Below, piece after piece: positions 1 through 8,369 of a DNA stretch of 64,000 nucleotides. The notes beneath the pieces are model-generated. The model did no database searches, had not been told where the DNA came from, and saw only the letters and a program-made list of their open reading frames with translations. Made by a program: the position numbers and the translations under genes. This DNA comes from Methylomonas montana (GTDB lineage: Bacteria; Pseudomonadota; Gammaproteobacteria; Methylococcales; Methylomonadaceae): assembly GCF_030490285.1 (NCBI RefSeq), contig NZ_CP129884.1, positions 2,418,001 to 2,482,000 on the forward strand. Reading direction: 5' to 3'. Position 1 is the first letter of the stretch; each line of letters opens with the position of its first letter.

Positions 1-144
1 GGCCTGCCGAGTTTTTAGGTTTCTCCGCACTTTTTTGTAATGATTCGACCAAACAACCGGCCAAAAATCGATCGCCGAACCGTCAAAAACCGACGGCGGA
101 CGCCGGCAATAAGCTTTAGCGATCGACAATCCAATTTAACGGCC

Positions 145-185
145 GGCAATCCGATCGAACCAGACGGATTGCCTTTTTGTTTTTC
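145..185 (+). terminator. Rho-independent terminator
   Basis: A perfect 9-bp stem, GGCAATCCG at 145-153 and CGGATTGCC at 165-173, has an 11-base loop and is followed at once by TTTTTGTTTTTC. It would end a transcript entering from the left edge, or act as an attenuator, since the next gene starts only 20 bases downstream. Confidence 0.85.
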
Positions 186-204
186 AAGCACCAAGGGGGC
201 TATC

Positions 205-414
205 ATGCGTTTTGACCCTACCGAGTTCATTGAAGTTTGCCAATGCGCCAACATCCACTTGCGCCGGGAAGGCCCGTTTTTATGCTGGGACGGTAGCCGC
301 CACTGGCGTGGCAATTCGGACCTGATTGCCGTCTTGCGCCAACACAAAGACGAATTGATGCCGCTATTGCCGGACACCAGCCCGCAAGCCGATTTATTCG
401 ACCCATACCAGTAA
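205..414 (+). CDS. Small protein resembling a TubC-type N-terminal docking domain
   Basis: This 69-residue protein is read from the ATG at 205, which has a strong AAGGGGG ribosome site at 193-199. An upstream in-frame ATG at 40 would read through the terminator hairpin and gives a basic, unstructured-looking extension, so it was not used. The pattern of an early helix, a short beta section containing LRREGPFLCWDG, then a helix with LIAVLRQHKDELMPLL resembles the small TubC N-terminal docking fold (helix, two strands, helix). That fold is known from polyketide and peptide synthases, but similar short proteins are also common on mobile DNA. No synthase is present here, so its job is unknown. 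The assignment rests on pattern recognition only. Confidence 0.55.
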   Translation: MRFDPTEFIEVCQCANIHLRREGPFLCWDGSRHWRGNSDLIAVLRQHKDELMPLLPDTSPQADLFDPYQ

Positions 415-438
415 GGGAGTTTGAGAAAGGTTACAGCT

Positions 439-1038
439 ATGAGATACGAATTTGATTTTTGTTTGCCCTTGCCGGATCCGTCGTTGAGGCTAACCTTTTG
501 GTGGGACGATAAAACAGGTGAGCTATGCGGAGAGAACGCAGAAATCGTAGCAGCCTGGGCGGATGAAGCTAAGGAGAATGGATTTATTTACTGCGGGCCA
601 TTGGCGGGCCATATTCCGGCTACCAATCCTTTGCATGTTAAGGCTGAGTTTTGTGCATTGATAGGGTATGAGCAGCTTCCCGATAGTCTAAAAAGCGCCT
701 ATCCAAGCAGAAATTACCCTGGATTCGAACGCTTTGACGATATGGTGATTCCAGATGCTATAAACCCAAAAATTGATGTTCAGTACTGGATCATCAAAGA
801 ACCATGCGGCGAGTATTTGCTTTACGCCGAGGATGGCGAACTGCTTGACGGCTTGAAATCGTGTTGCATGGCTTGCCATGGCGTGGTGTTGGGCGGCACG
901 AATGGCGGCTTATTTTGTCCGCCGCGCTCGGCTATCCCTAACCATCGTAAACGCCTGGCGCTGTCTAGCCCCAGTTTGCGGCTTTCCGGTCAAGTCTTGA
1001 CCGAATTCAACGGGATATTGTGGGATTTGTCGGGATAA
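439..1038 (+). CDS. Hypothetical protein, 199 aa
   Basis: Read from the ATG at 439, preceded by AGAAAGG at 424-430; a TTG at 421 in the same frame overlaps that ribosome site and is less likely. The protein is soluble, acidic in its first half, with several tryptophans and a cysteine cluster near residue 140 (CCMACHG). The last 45 residues turn basic and serine/leucine rich. I do not recognise a family. It lies 24 bases after the TubC-like gene and is probably co-transcribed with it. The change in character after about residue 150 could mean that the 3' end has been replaced by other DNA. Confidence 0.5.
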   Translation: MRYEFDFCLPLPDPSLRLTFWWDDKTGELCGENAEIVAAWADEAKENGFIYCGPLAGHIPATNPLHVKAEFCALIGYEQLPDSLKSAYPSRNYPGFERFDDMVIPDAINPKIDVQYWIIKEPCGEYLLYAEDGELLDGLKSCCMACHGVVLGGTNGGLFCPPRSAIPNHRKRLALSSPSLRLSGQVLTEFNGILWDLSG

Positions 1039-1046
1039 ATCGAATT

Positions 1047-1460
1047 TTAAGATGCAGCCGGCATTACGGCCGCTTGCCGGGAGGCCTTGAGGGTGTCGGT
1101 GATTCGAATCGACACTCCCGGAAAGCTTTGACACAGAAAACCGGCGACGCCATCCGCCAACGCTTTGGCCTGTTCGATAGATAGGCCGCACTTCGCCAGT
1201 TCAGGCGGAAAATACTCTTCCAGCACTTGCAATGCCAGTGGTTTGTTTTTGGCTTCGGCACACGGCCGGCCGGATTTATTGCAGCGTCCTGATGGATCGG
1301 CCCGCATCTGGCGGGTGATACCATAGATTTGTTGAAGACTCAGCCGATACTTTACTGTCAATTCGGCATGGTTTTTGCCGTTGAATTCCAGCCAAATCGC
1401 CTTGTTGCGTTCCTGCAAAACCAAAGTTTGTTTATCGGTAGACGGTAACCGCCGTGTCAT
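1047..1460 (-). CDS. Mor-like transcription regulator, 5' end probably replaced
   Basis: The minus-strand product contains RNKAIWLEFNGKNHAELTVK followed by YRLSLQQIYGI, the helix-turn-helix pattern of the Mor transcription activator family (Mu middle-operon regulator type). A helical C-terminal half (about residues 75-125) contains LSIEQAKALADGVAGFL. The most economical start is the ATG at 1460, giving 137 residues. Its first four codons are antisense to codons of the neighbouring hsdR fragment, so the native 5' end has probably been lost and the start is newly acquired. The open frame continues to 1637, but that part is simply antisense of hsdR. Mor-like regulators usually belong to prophages or islands; no Mu-type genes are nearby. 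Confidence 0.55.
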   Translation of the reverse strand: MTRRLPSTDKQTLVLQERNKAIWLEFNGKNHAELTVKYRLSLQQIYGITRQMRADPSGRCNKSGRPCAEAKNKPLALQVLEEYFPPELAKCGLSIEQAKALADGVAGFLCQSFPGVSIRITDTLKASRQAAVMPAAS

Positions 1461-2526
1461 CAGTCCATCGTTTAACAAGGTCATCTGCAAAGAATTGGTC
1501 AAAGAACTCGATCCCTTCGGCGACGAGAAAACCTTGATCTTCTGCGCTTCGGATCGCCATGCCGATATGGTCAAACGCATTCTCGACCGCCTGTATAAAA
1601 AAATGTACGGCGACGAATACAACGAGGCAGCGGTCAAGAAAATTACCGGCCAAAGCGATAAAGTTGGTCAGCTGATTCGCCAGTACAAAAACGAGCGTTA
1701 TCCGAATATCGCCATTACCGTGGACTTGCTGACCACCGGTATAGACGTGCCTAAAATTAGCCACTTGGTATTTTTCCGCCGAGTCCGTTCACGGATTTTG
1801 TACGAACAGATGCTGGGCCGTGCCACCCGTCGCTGTGATGACATCGGTAAAACTGTGTTCAAGATTTACGACCCCGTCGACATCTACGCCACGTTGCAAG
1901 AAGTCAGTTCGATGAAACCGTTAATCAAAGATCCTAACGTGACCATCGAACAATTAGTGCAGGAACTCACCGATCCCGCCAGTCACAATGCGCCAGGCAA
2001 TAAGCCCGATACCAGCCATGCCCATGACGTATTGGATGCCTTAAGCCAGCGGGTGATGCGTATCTTGCGTAAAGCCCAAACCAAAGCCGCCAACAAACCG
2101 GAATTACAAAAGAAACTGACTGAATTGGAATCACTGTGGGGTGTGGCACCCGATAAACTCCACCAACATCTGCATCAGCTCGGCCCAGAGCAAGCCTCGG
2201 AATTTATTAAGACCAATAAAAATCTGCTGAACCAACTCGATCAAGTCAAAAACCTGCTCGGCTCTGAATACTATCCGGTCATTTCCGAGCATGAAGATGA
2301 ACTGAAAGAACGCGAACAAAGCTACGGCAACCATGCCAAGCCCGCCGATTATCTGGAAAGCTTCAACGACTTTATCAAACACCAAATCAACCAGTCGGCA
2401 GCGTTGGCCGTCGTAGTCAATAAACCCAAAGACCTGTCCCGCGAGCAACTGCGGGAAATCCGCCTGCTACTCGATCAACACGGCTACACCCCAAAACTCC
2501 GCGATCAAAAATCTTTACAGCGTTAA
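1444..2526 (+). pseudogene. hsdR: Type I restriction enzyme R subunit, internal fragment
   Basis: About 360 residues match the second helicase half and the following C-terminal helical region of type I restriction R subunits of the EcoEI kind. Visible landmarks are NRRVISPSFNK at the left edge, KTLIFCASDRHADMV, motif V (TVDLLTTGIDVP) and motif VI (YEQMLGRATRR). A functional HsdR is near 1000 residues. The N-terminal nuclease and Walker A/B half is missing, and the C-terminus stops soon after LLDQHGYT where family members continue for roughly another hundred residues. No hsdM or hsdS lies in the window. This is a remnant, bounded left by the Mor-like gene and right by the HNH gene. Confidence 0.85.
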
Positions 2527-2537
2527 ATAACGAACTT

Positions 2538-3566
2538 TTGTACTTCTTGCGGGCGGCTGTTAGCGCTAATGATTTTAACAGAGACTTATTTAGCCAAAGT
2601 ATTGGTCATGCTTGCTGGAACAATATTGATACCAAGAACAAATTTAAAACTCTTTGGCAGCAGTTTGCTCTACTTTCTGTAATAGAACGTCAATCGGTGT
2701 TCGAGAGAATCAATAATGGGCAGATTATTCAACGATATTTTTGCGATTCTTCACACCCTTTTCCCGACATAAAGCCAGATGCACTGAATCAAAAATTGGC
2801 TGATCTCACTAAACACCTTTTTACCAGAACAAAAGATTTAGCTGAAGTTCGCGACGCTTGTGATGGAGAAACAATTCAGCAACATTTCAATAATTTTTGC
2901 GAAAAAAATGGATATTTATGTCCTGTCTGTGGAACTGAACTACTAGCACAATTGCGTTCAAATACTGACGATGAAGATCAATGGCGAGGGCCATATGACC
3001 ATTTATTGAGTAAAGATAAATACCCAACTTTCACGATTCATCCAGACAATTTGATTCCGATATGCCACACCTGTAATAGCAAGGCAAAAGGTGCAAAGCA
3101 GTTGCTATTCAAAAAAACACATGGTGGAGTTGAAAGGCGGAGATCAAGTTTTTATCCTCATACTGAACACTGTCGGGATCTTGTAAGGGTTGAATTGAAT
3201 GGCGACGCGCTATCTTTACAGCTAACAGTACTATGGGATGTGGCTGATTTAGAACTTTCAGAAAAAATGACGTCTTGGACTGAGGTCTATCAGGTAAAAC
3301 AAAGAGTCGAAGGAACACAGGCCGATTTTATTGTATGGATTGCAAGCGATTGCCAACCAGAAAGTTACGATGACTTTATTCAGCAGTTGCGCCGAAAGGC
3401 TATTCCGCCTAGTTATCAGGTAATACGTTCAGAATGTTTCAAATTCTGGCGATTTAAGCTCTATCATTGGATTGCACAACAAAGTGATGATTTTAAACAG
3501 CAACTTTGGGCAATGATTAATCAGCGCCGAAGTGATGAAGATTCCAGATTAGTTTACGGGATATAG
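2538..3566 (+). CDS. HNH endonuclease domain protein
   Basis: The 342-residue product holds an HNH-type zinc nuclease core in its middle: CPVCG near residue 134, YDHLLSKDKYPTFT, then NLIPICHTCNSKAKG. This gives two Cys pairs for zinc and the His/Asn residues of the ββα-metal fold. N- and C-terminal regions (about 120 and 150 residues) are of unknown fold. The only start that keeps the whole frame is a TTG at 2538 without a clear ribosome site, 11 bases after the hsdR fragment ends, so the true 5' end may have been lost in the same rearrangement. HNH proteins of this size are frequent in defence islands, which fits the restriction remnant to the left and ietAS to the right. Confidence 0.7.
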   Translation: MYFLRAAVSANDFNRDLFSQSIGHACWNNIDTKNKFKTLWQQFALLSVIERQSVFERINNGQIIQRYFCDSSHPFPDIKPDALNQKLADLTKHLFTRTKDLAEVRDACDGETIQQHFNNFCEKNGYLCPVCGTELLAQLRSNTDDEDQWRGPYDHLLSKDKYPTFTIHPDNLIPICHTCNSKAKGAKQLLFKKTHGGVERRRSSFYPHTEHCRDLVRVELNGDALSLQLTVLWDVADLELSEKMTSWTEVYQVKQRVEGTQADFIVWIASDCQPESYDDFIQQLRRKAIPPSYQVIRSECFKFWRFKLYHWIAQQSDDFKQQLWAMINQRRSDEDSRLVYGI

Positions 3567-3622
3567 TTCGGGATCAGTTGCTTCCCTATAGCAATCATTT
3601 TATCGAGTCCGAGCGACCGATA

Positions 3623-6100
3623 TTAAACTGCCACCTGTACAAAAATTTGGTTTTCAACCGGTGTATAAATGTCGGTTTCCACACTCGGCGTTTTAATACT
3701 CACAACCAAGGCATAGCGTGCCGACTTCCCCCAGCGTTCCAAATTCGCTCGCTCCTTCCACCAACCCAATACCGGATAAACGGCGATATAACCTCGCTCG
3801 GCAAGTTCCGCCGCTTGTCCTGTCCAGCTATCGGAATGCACGGATCCCAGGCTACGCAATTTCTCACCCAACAGCCATTGGCCACTGTCTGGCTTGGCTC
3901 CGTTGTAGGCGTTTTCTTCGTCACGGGCCTTTTGATTGATGCGCTGTTTGAATTCGGTCAGCGTTTCCAGGGGGCGGCGTACATCGAAGCGTAAGCCATG
4001 GGATGCAAAGCGGTATTTGTTGACCCAGCCTCTGGAACCAGGATTCGGCTCGATGAAGTAGGACAAAGTGACCTTCATCTCGACTTGGGTTTCCGGCGGC
4101 AAGTCGCGCAAGATTTCCGCAGGCCATGGCAGCGTGTGCAAGTTGACGTCACGGGTTTTAACTTCACTGCCTTCCTTGGTATACGGATGAATGATGTCTT
4201 GAGCAACAAGGGTTAGCTCGTTACGTGCGCTCCAAAACAAAGTTTCTTCATCCGGTACGCCATAGCCGCAATACCTTAGCAGTTGGCGGTATTTTTCCTG
4301 GGTAGTCAACGGTGCAAACACCGCCTGCATAGCGGGTGTCCATTGGGCGGAATGGACCAATAGAGCTCTAATCGTTTCCGGCCAATAGTCTGGGTATAAA
4401 GCTTGTACTTTCGCTGCCAAATTAGCGGCTAATGCTGCGGCTGCGCTGGTATCGCCGAACGACACCAACTGTTTGCCCAAAGTAAACTGGTGGCCTGTGG
4501 TTAGCAATTGCAGTGCATCATCGATGTAATCGGCTTCGACATGGGCTGGGTTGGTAGCCATGTTACCGGCTTCCATGACAATCTCTGGTTTGATTGGCCA
4601 AGTTTTCTGCCAGTCCATGGATGTACAACTGGCCGGAGCCAAACCGCCTGGTGGAGCCAATGGTGACCACCCAGGATTAGTGATCGTGTCCAGCCAGGCT
4701 TTATCGGTATATCCACCGACCGTAAGCGCATTCCAGGATTGACCAGGGTCATGTACCTCGTCGGTCAGGTTGTTGTCGGGATACAGGTGCCTATATTGTG
4801 GATCAGTGTTGCCCGCTGACAGGATGATCAAGCGTTGTTGTTCGTCCTCATAACCGGATGTGATTGCATCAATCGCGGCAGACCAGGACGAGGGGCGTCC
4901 ACGATCTCTGTCGTCAGTGGTAGAAACTGCCATGCAAAACACGCGCTGCCGGTTGGCTTCGATTTCTACCCTGGCGATACTTTCTCGAGTAATCGCGCCG
5001 TAGAGGGATTTATCTGCATGGAAGTCTGGGTTCGGCGTGATTTTTACCGATTCAAGCCGATGGGTGAGCCGTATAGGTAATGGATTCGTCAGTGCCTCGG
5101 TTAAGTCGCCATAGACTGATAAGCCTGCCATATTGGTGCCGTGCCCATGTCGATCATCTGTTCCCCATGAGGGGAGATAAGAATGCATGTCGGTCGTTTC
5201 CGCCACCGGCTGTAACAGCGGATGCGCTTGATTGACGCCAGTATCCAGAATACAAACCGATGGTGCAGCATCGGGTGGTGGCGTTAGGTGTTGTAAGGTA
5301 TGTTCGATCCAGGCACGTTGGTCTTGACGACCCATGCCGGTGAAAAAGTCGGCGGTATCCTTGGCTTTTCTGAGTTCGGCAATTGCACCCAGCAAGTGAA
5401 TGGATTGACTGATTTGCTCGCGAGCGCCAAATACCAGGACGATGATTCTATCGAGGAAATGAATGGACTCGGTGCCGACTCTCAGATCAAGCTGAGGGGC
5501 GTGGTCACGCAGAAAGGCTTCGTAGTCGATTTCGCCCGAGCGTCTTAGCCAGACTTCCCACCAAATCGACTCACCGGCATTGGGCATTAATTCCGGCTCA
5601 TCCGTCCAAAGAGCATCCATGGCAGCGAGTTTGATCGACGTTATACTCTCGACCAAGTCTTTATTTTTGGGTTGATTTTTGGGAGTATTTTCGAGCTGAT
5701 ATTGGGAGATCTTCTTTAGAAAGTGAGTTAGCTTGCCTTCTGGTACAAAAACGGTCGCAATGGTTTTGTTATCAACAAGCTTAACGTTACAAAGCTCGAT
5801 ACCGCTTGGCTGAAATTCCAAGCTGGCAAATTTGAGCTCAAAATCCGGTTCACTTTCAAAAGCCAGATAAATGCCGTTGCTAACATCCAGGCCGAAGGCT
5901 TTCTGCTGTTCGATAATGCCAGTTTCTTGAGTTTGGATTTGCTGAATTTGCTCAAGAAGCTGTTCGGCATGCGCTTGGCGATTTCTGGCTGGGGTATTTA
6001 TACCGGCACCGCCAGGTCTTGGGGGACGAGCATAACTTTCAGCAGTCGCTGAATTTTGAATCAGTAGGTGTGGAAGGCGTTCCTTGCTATTTTCGGCCAT
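3623..6100 (-). CDS. ietS: Subtilisin-like serine protease of an IetAS defence pair
   Basis: This 825-residue protein has an S8 peptidase domain from about residue 278. The catalytic triad is readable: Asp286 in SVCILDTGVNQ, His320 in DRHGHGT, Ser552 in SFGDTSAAA, with the oxyanion Asn431 in LSAGN. Residues 1-270 are a family-specific N-terminal region without a signal peptide, so the protein is expected in the cytoplasm; a β-rich region follows the protease. The start codon directly follows the stop of the AAA ATPase gene (TAAATG), showing tight translational coupling. An ATPase plus subtilase pair is the layout of IetAS, first described as a plasmid maintenance module and later as anti-phage defence. 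The role here is inferred from that layout. Confidence 0.85.
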   Translation of the reverse strand: MAENSKERLPHLLIQNSATAESYARPPRPGGAGINTPARNRQAHAEQLLEQIQQIQTQETGIIEQQKAFGLDVSNGIYLAFESEPDFELKFASLEFQPSGIELCNVKLVDNKTIATVFVPEGKLTHFLKKISQYQLENTPKNQPKNKDLVESITSIKLAAMDALWTDEPELMPNAGESIWWEVWLRRSGEIDYEAFLRDHAPQLDLRVGTESIHFLDRIIVLVFGAREQISQSIHLLGAIAELRKAKDTADFFTGMGRQDQRAWIEHTLQHLTPPPDAAPSVCILDTGVNQAHPLLQPVAETTDMHSYLPSWGTDDRHGHGTNMAGLSVYGDLTEALTNPLPIRLTHRLESVKITPNPDFHADKSLYGAITRESIARVEIEANRQRVFCMAVSTTDDRDRGRPSSWSAAIDAITSGYEDEQQRLIILSAGNTDPQYRHLYPDNNLTDEVHDPGQSWNALTVGGYTDKAWLDTITNPGWSPLAPPGGLAPASCTSMDWQKTWPIKPEIVMEAGNMATNPAHVEADYIDDALQLLTTGHQFTLGKQLVSFGDTSAAAALAANLAAKVQALYPDYWPETIRALLVHSAQWTPAMQAVFAPLTTQEKYRQLLRYCGYGVPDEETLFWSARNELTLVAQDIIHPYTKEGSEVKTRDVNLHTLPWPAEILRDLPPETQVEMKVTLSYFIEPNPGSRGWVNKYRFASHGLRFDVRRPLETLTEFKQRINQKARDEENAYNGAKPDSGQWLLGEKLRSLGSVHSDSWTGQAAELAERGYIAVYPVLGWWKERANLERWGKSARYALVVSIKTPSVETDIYTPVENQIFVQVAV

Positions 6101-7093
6101 TTAGAGCGTGATTTGTTGTTTTTGTCTAACCAGCCGCCGTTCTTTTATCGAATGAATCAAGTCTGTGTGGCTGACCACTTCTTTGTTATGAATAATGGCA
6201 TCCTTGATGGCATCCTCACAAGCTCGGGTAATGTCGCCGTAACTAAGAGTTTCAGCCGCTTCGGCCGCTTTCGACCAGTATATGCGAGAAGTTTTATAGC
6301 TAGCCAGCTTGGATTTGATGGCCTCAATGATTTCATCTTTGGCTGGCAACTCATACTCGATCAGATCGTCGAAACGCCGGAACAGGGCATGATCCAGCAA
6401 CTCTTGATGGTTTGTTGCCGCGATTAACAGGCTGTCCGAGCCATCCTGCTCGATCATTTGTAGAAAACTGTTTAACACACGGCGTATTTCACCAACATCG
6501 TTAGTATTACCGCGTTGCGAGCCAATGCTGTCGAATTCGTCAAACAAATAAACGCCGCGAGTTTGTTCGATTGCATCGAAGATCAAACGTAATTTGCCCG
6601 CTGTCTCGCCCATATATTTGGTCATCAGGCTTTCCAGTCTAACGATAAAAAGTGGCAGACCCAATTCACCGGCCAAAATTGATGCTGTCATGGTTTTGCC
6701 GGTACCTGGTGGCCCAACCAATAACAGTTTCTTGCGTGGCGACAAGCCATGTGCACGCAATTTTTGCACATGCTTATGCTCTTTGATTAATCGTTCCAGC
6801 TTACCTTGTATGTTGCCGGATAGAACCATATCTACCAGTCTTAGTTGGGGATAGCTGACATTCAGCAATTGGCTGAGTTCGCCTTTGGGCTTGGCTAATG
6901 GGATAGCTTTCGACTCAGTTACCCGAGGTTTACCCTTGGCACTATCGATCAAGTCGCGTATTTCTTTGGCAAGATTGCCGTGTCCCTTTTTTGCTTCTTG
7001 TGCGGCCATTTGCATAGCAATCGACAAAAACATAGCGTCGTCGCCGTCTACATGCGACTTGAGCAATGCTTTGATTTGATTAGCAACGGCCAT
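6101..7093 (-). CDS. ietA: AAA+ ATPase of an IetAS defence pair
   Basis: The 330-residue protein has a central AAA+ domain with Walker A GPPGTGKT (127-134), Walker B VYLFDEFD (181-188), a sensor-1 region LLIAATNHQELL and an arginine-finger region ALFRRFDD, in the style of FtsH/spastin-like ATPases. The first 60 residues are helical (KALLKSHVDGDD... AAQEAKKGHG) and probably bind the partner or a substrate. The ATG at 7093 has a modest AAGGATCGG sequence upstream. It is the first gene of the two-gene ietAS unit. By analogy with the known pair, the ATPase is thought to control the serine protease encoded next; which phage or plasmid signal it senses cannot be read from sequence. Confidence 0.85.
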   Translation of the reverse strand: MAVANQIKALLKSHVDGDDAMFLSIAMQMAAQEAKKGHGNLAKEIRDLIDSAKGKPRVTESKAIPLAKPKGELSQLLNVSYPQLRLVDMVLSGNIQGKLERLIKEHKHVQKLRAHGLSPRKKLLLVGPPGTGKTMTASILAGELGLPLFIVRLESLMTKYMGETAGKLRLIFDAIEQTRGVYLFDEFDSIGSQRGNTNDVGEIRRVLNSFLQMIEQDGSDSLLIAATNHQELLDHALFRRFDDLIEYELPAKDEIIEAIKSKLASYKTSRIYWSKAAEAAETLSYGDITRACEDAIKDAIIHNKEVVSHTDLIHSIKERRLVRQKQQITL

Positions 7094-7363
7094 GATGATA
7101 AGGATCGGAAATCGTTAACTTGAAATTTTACCTTCTAGTGTAATTCATAAGGCCTTGCAACGGAAAAACATTTAGCCGCTGCTCAAAAACTGGATCTTCA
7201 ACAAGACTTGCTGTGAATGGTAAATTCATCATCCAAGACAAGCATAGCCGGTAAGTAAGTTGATTGGCGCATTGAGTTAAAAGGCGGGGTCAATGCGCGA
7301 GGCTCTAAATATTATTTGTCCATCTGACTTAAACAAAGGCGTAAAAGTTCACAATGTAAAATA

Positions 7364-7407
7364 CCCTCAATACAGCGGATTGCCGGTTGGTATTGAGGGC
7401 TATTTTT
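7364..7407. terminator. Terminator hairpin between the exonuclease and ietA genes
   Basis: A perfect 10-bp stem, CCCTCAATAC at 7364-7373 and GTATTGAGGG at 7390-7399, has a 16-base loop. It is followed by CTATTTTTTG on the plus strand, and on the minus strand by TATTTTA after the stem. It lies just past the 3' end of the minus-strand exonuclease gene (stop at 7423). The rest of the 7094-7422 gap is AT-rich, holds the ietA upstream region, and shows no gene. Confidence 0.7.
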
Positions 7408-7422
7408 TGAATAGTCCGAATA

Positions 7423-8283
7423 TTACAGACCATTTTGTTCCATCAATCTGATTTTTAATTTTTCTCTCTCTGAATTAATAAAATTTTGTTTATCTTTTAT
7501 GTCATTGAGAACAAATAATGTCGCTTGACAGTCACCGAGTGCATTGTGTGATATCCAGTCTTCTCTTTTGCCACCCGCTTCATAAAATGAATCGGCCAAT
7601 GAAATGCTACCGTAACAATTGGTAGAGCCGTAGCAGCGAGCTGAAGCGTTCATCGCGCAAAACGAATTGATTGAACTAATATAATCTGTTTCAATTTTAA
7701 AGGCATGGAATGTTTGCTCTAGCAATCGAAGATCAAAGCTGGAGTTGAAAATAACAACTGTGTTGTTGATTAATATGTTTTTAATTTTATCTGCATCGAC
7801 AGCGATAGTTTTTTCGTTCTTTAGCATATCGAGACTAATACCATGGACTTGATAAGCTCGATCACTTATATTGACGGTAGGCTTATATCTGGCGTTATGC
7901 AGCACAACTCCGTTGTGATCGATAATTGCTAGTTCAATAATTTGACTCTTATCGTCAAGCCCAGTTGTTTCAGTGTCTAAGACAACATATCTCGCATCAA
8001 AAAGGTTTTGGACTGTTTTAGAAATACTTATAACATTGGAATATTCTTTATCATAACCAGCTAAGTGCCTGTTGACTTGAAGCATTTTAATTGCTCTGGT
8101 TTGCTTGTCTGATAATGCTTTTTTCGCTGGCAATTTTTCGCAATCAGACAATCTGTAAACTGGATATTTATCTTTTTTATAACGATTTCGCCACCAGGCG
8201 GCTGGATTGGCGTCGATCTTTGGCTTCATGCCAAAATCAGTTTTTAATCTATTAATAGTATATAATTTTTCGCTACCTTCCAT
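7423..8283 (-). CDS. DnaQ-like 3'-5' exonuclease with N-terminal extension
   Basis: Residues 97-260 form a DEDDh exonuclease: Asp103 and Glu105 in VVLDTETTG, Asp184 in SSFDLRLLEQ, His246 and Asp251 in SHNALGDCQA. This is the fold of the DNA polymerase III epsilon subunit, RNase T and Cas2-fused DnaQ proteins. Residues 1-95 are a basic extension (WWRNRYKKDKYPVYRLSDCE) not found in polymerase epsilon and possibly a nucleic acid or helix-turn-helix binding part. The gene sits on the island between ietAS and the integrase, 86 bases after the latter and in the same direction, so the two may be co-transcribed. A house-keeping dnaQ role is unlikely; mobile-element or defence nuclease is the better reading. 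Confidence 0.75.
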   Translation of the reverse strand: MEGSEKLYTINRLKTDFGMKPKIDANPAAWWRNRYKKDKYPVYRLSDCEKLPAKKALSDKQTRAIKMLQVNRHLAGYDKEYSNVISISKTVQNLFDARYVVLDTETTGLDDKSQIIELAIIDHNGVVLHNARYKPTVNISDRAYQVHGISLDMLKNEKTIAVDADKIKNILINNTVVIFNSSFDLRLLEQTFHAFKIETDYISSINSFCAMNASARCYGSTNCYGSISLADSFYEAGGKREDWISHNALGDCQATLFVLNDIKDKQNFINSEREKLKIRLMEQNGL

Positions 8284-8369
8284 AAGTCACCAAATAATTT
8301 AATTGAATAAATTAAATTCTAACAACGTAATAGAAAGATGTTAATAGACTTAGTGGTATTTGATGAAAT

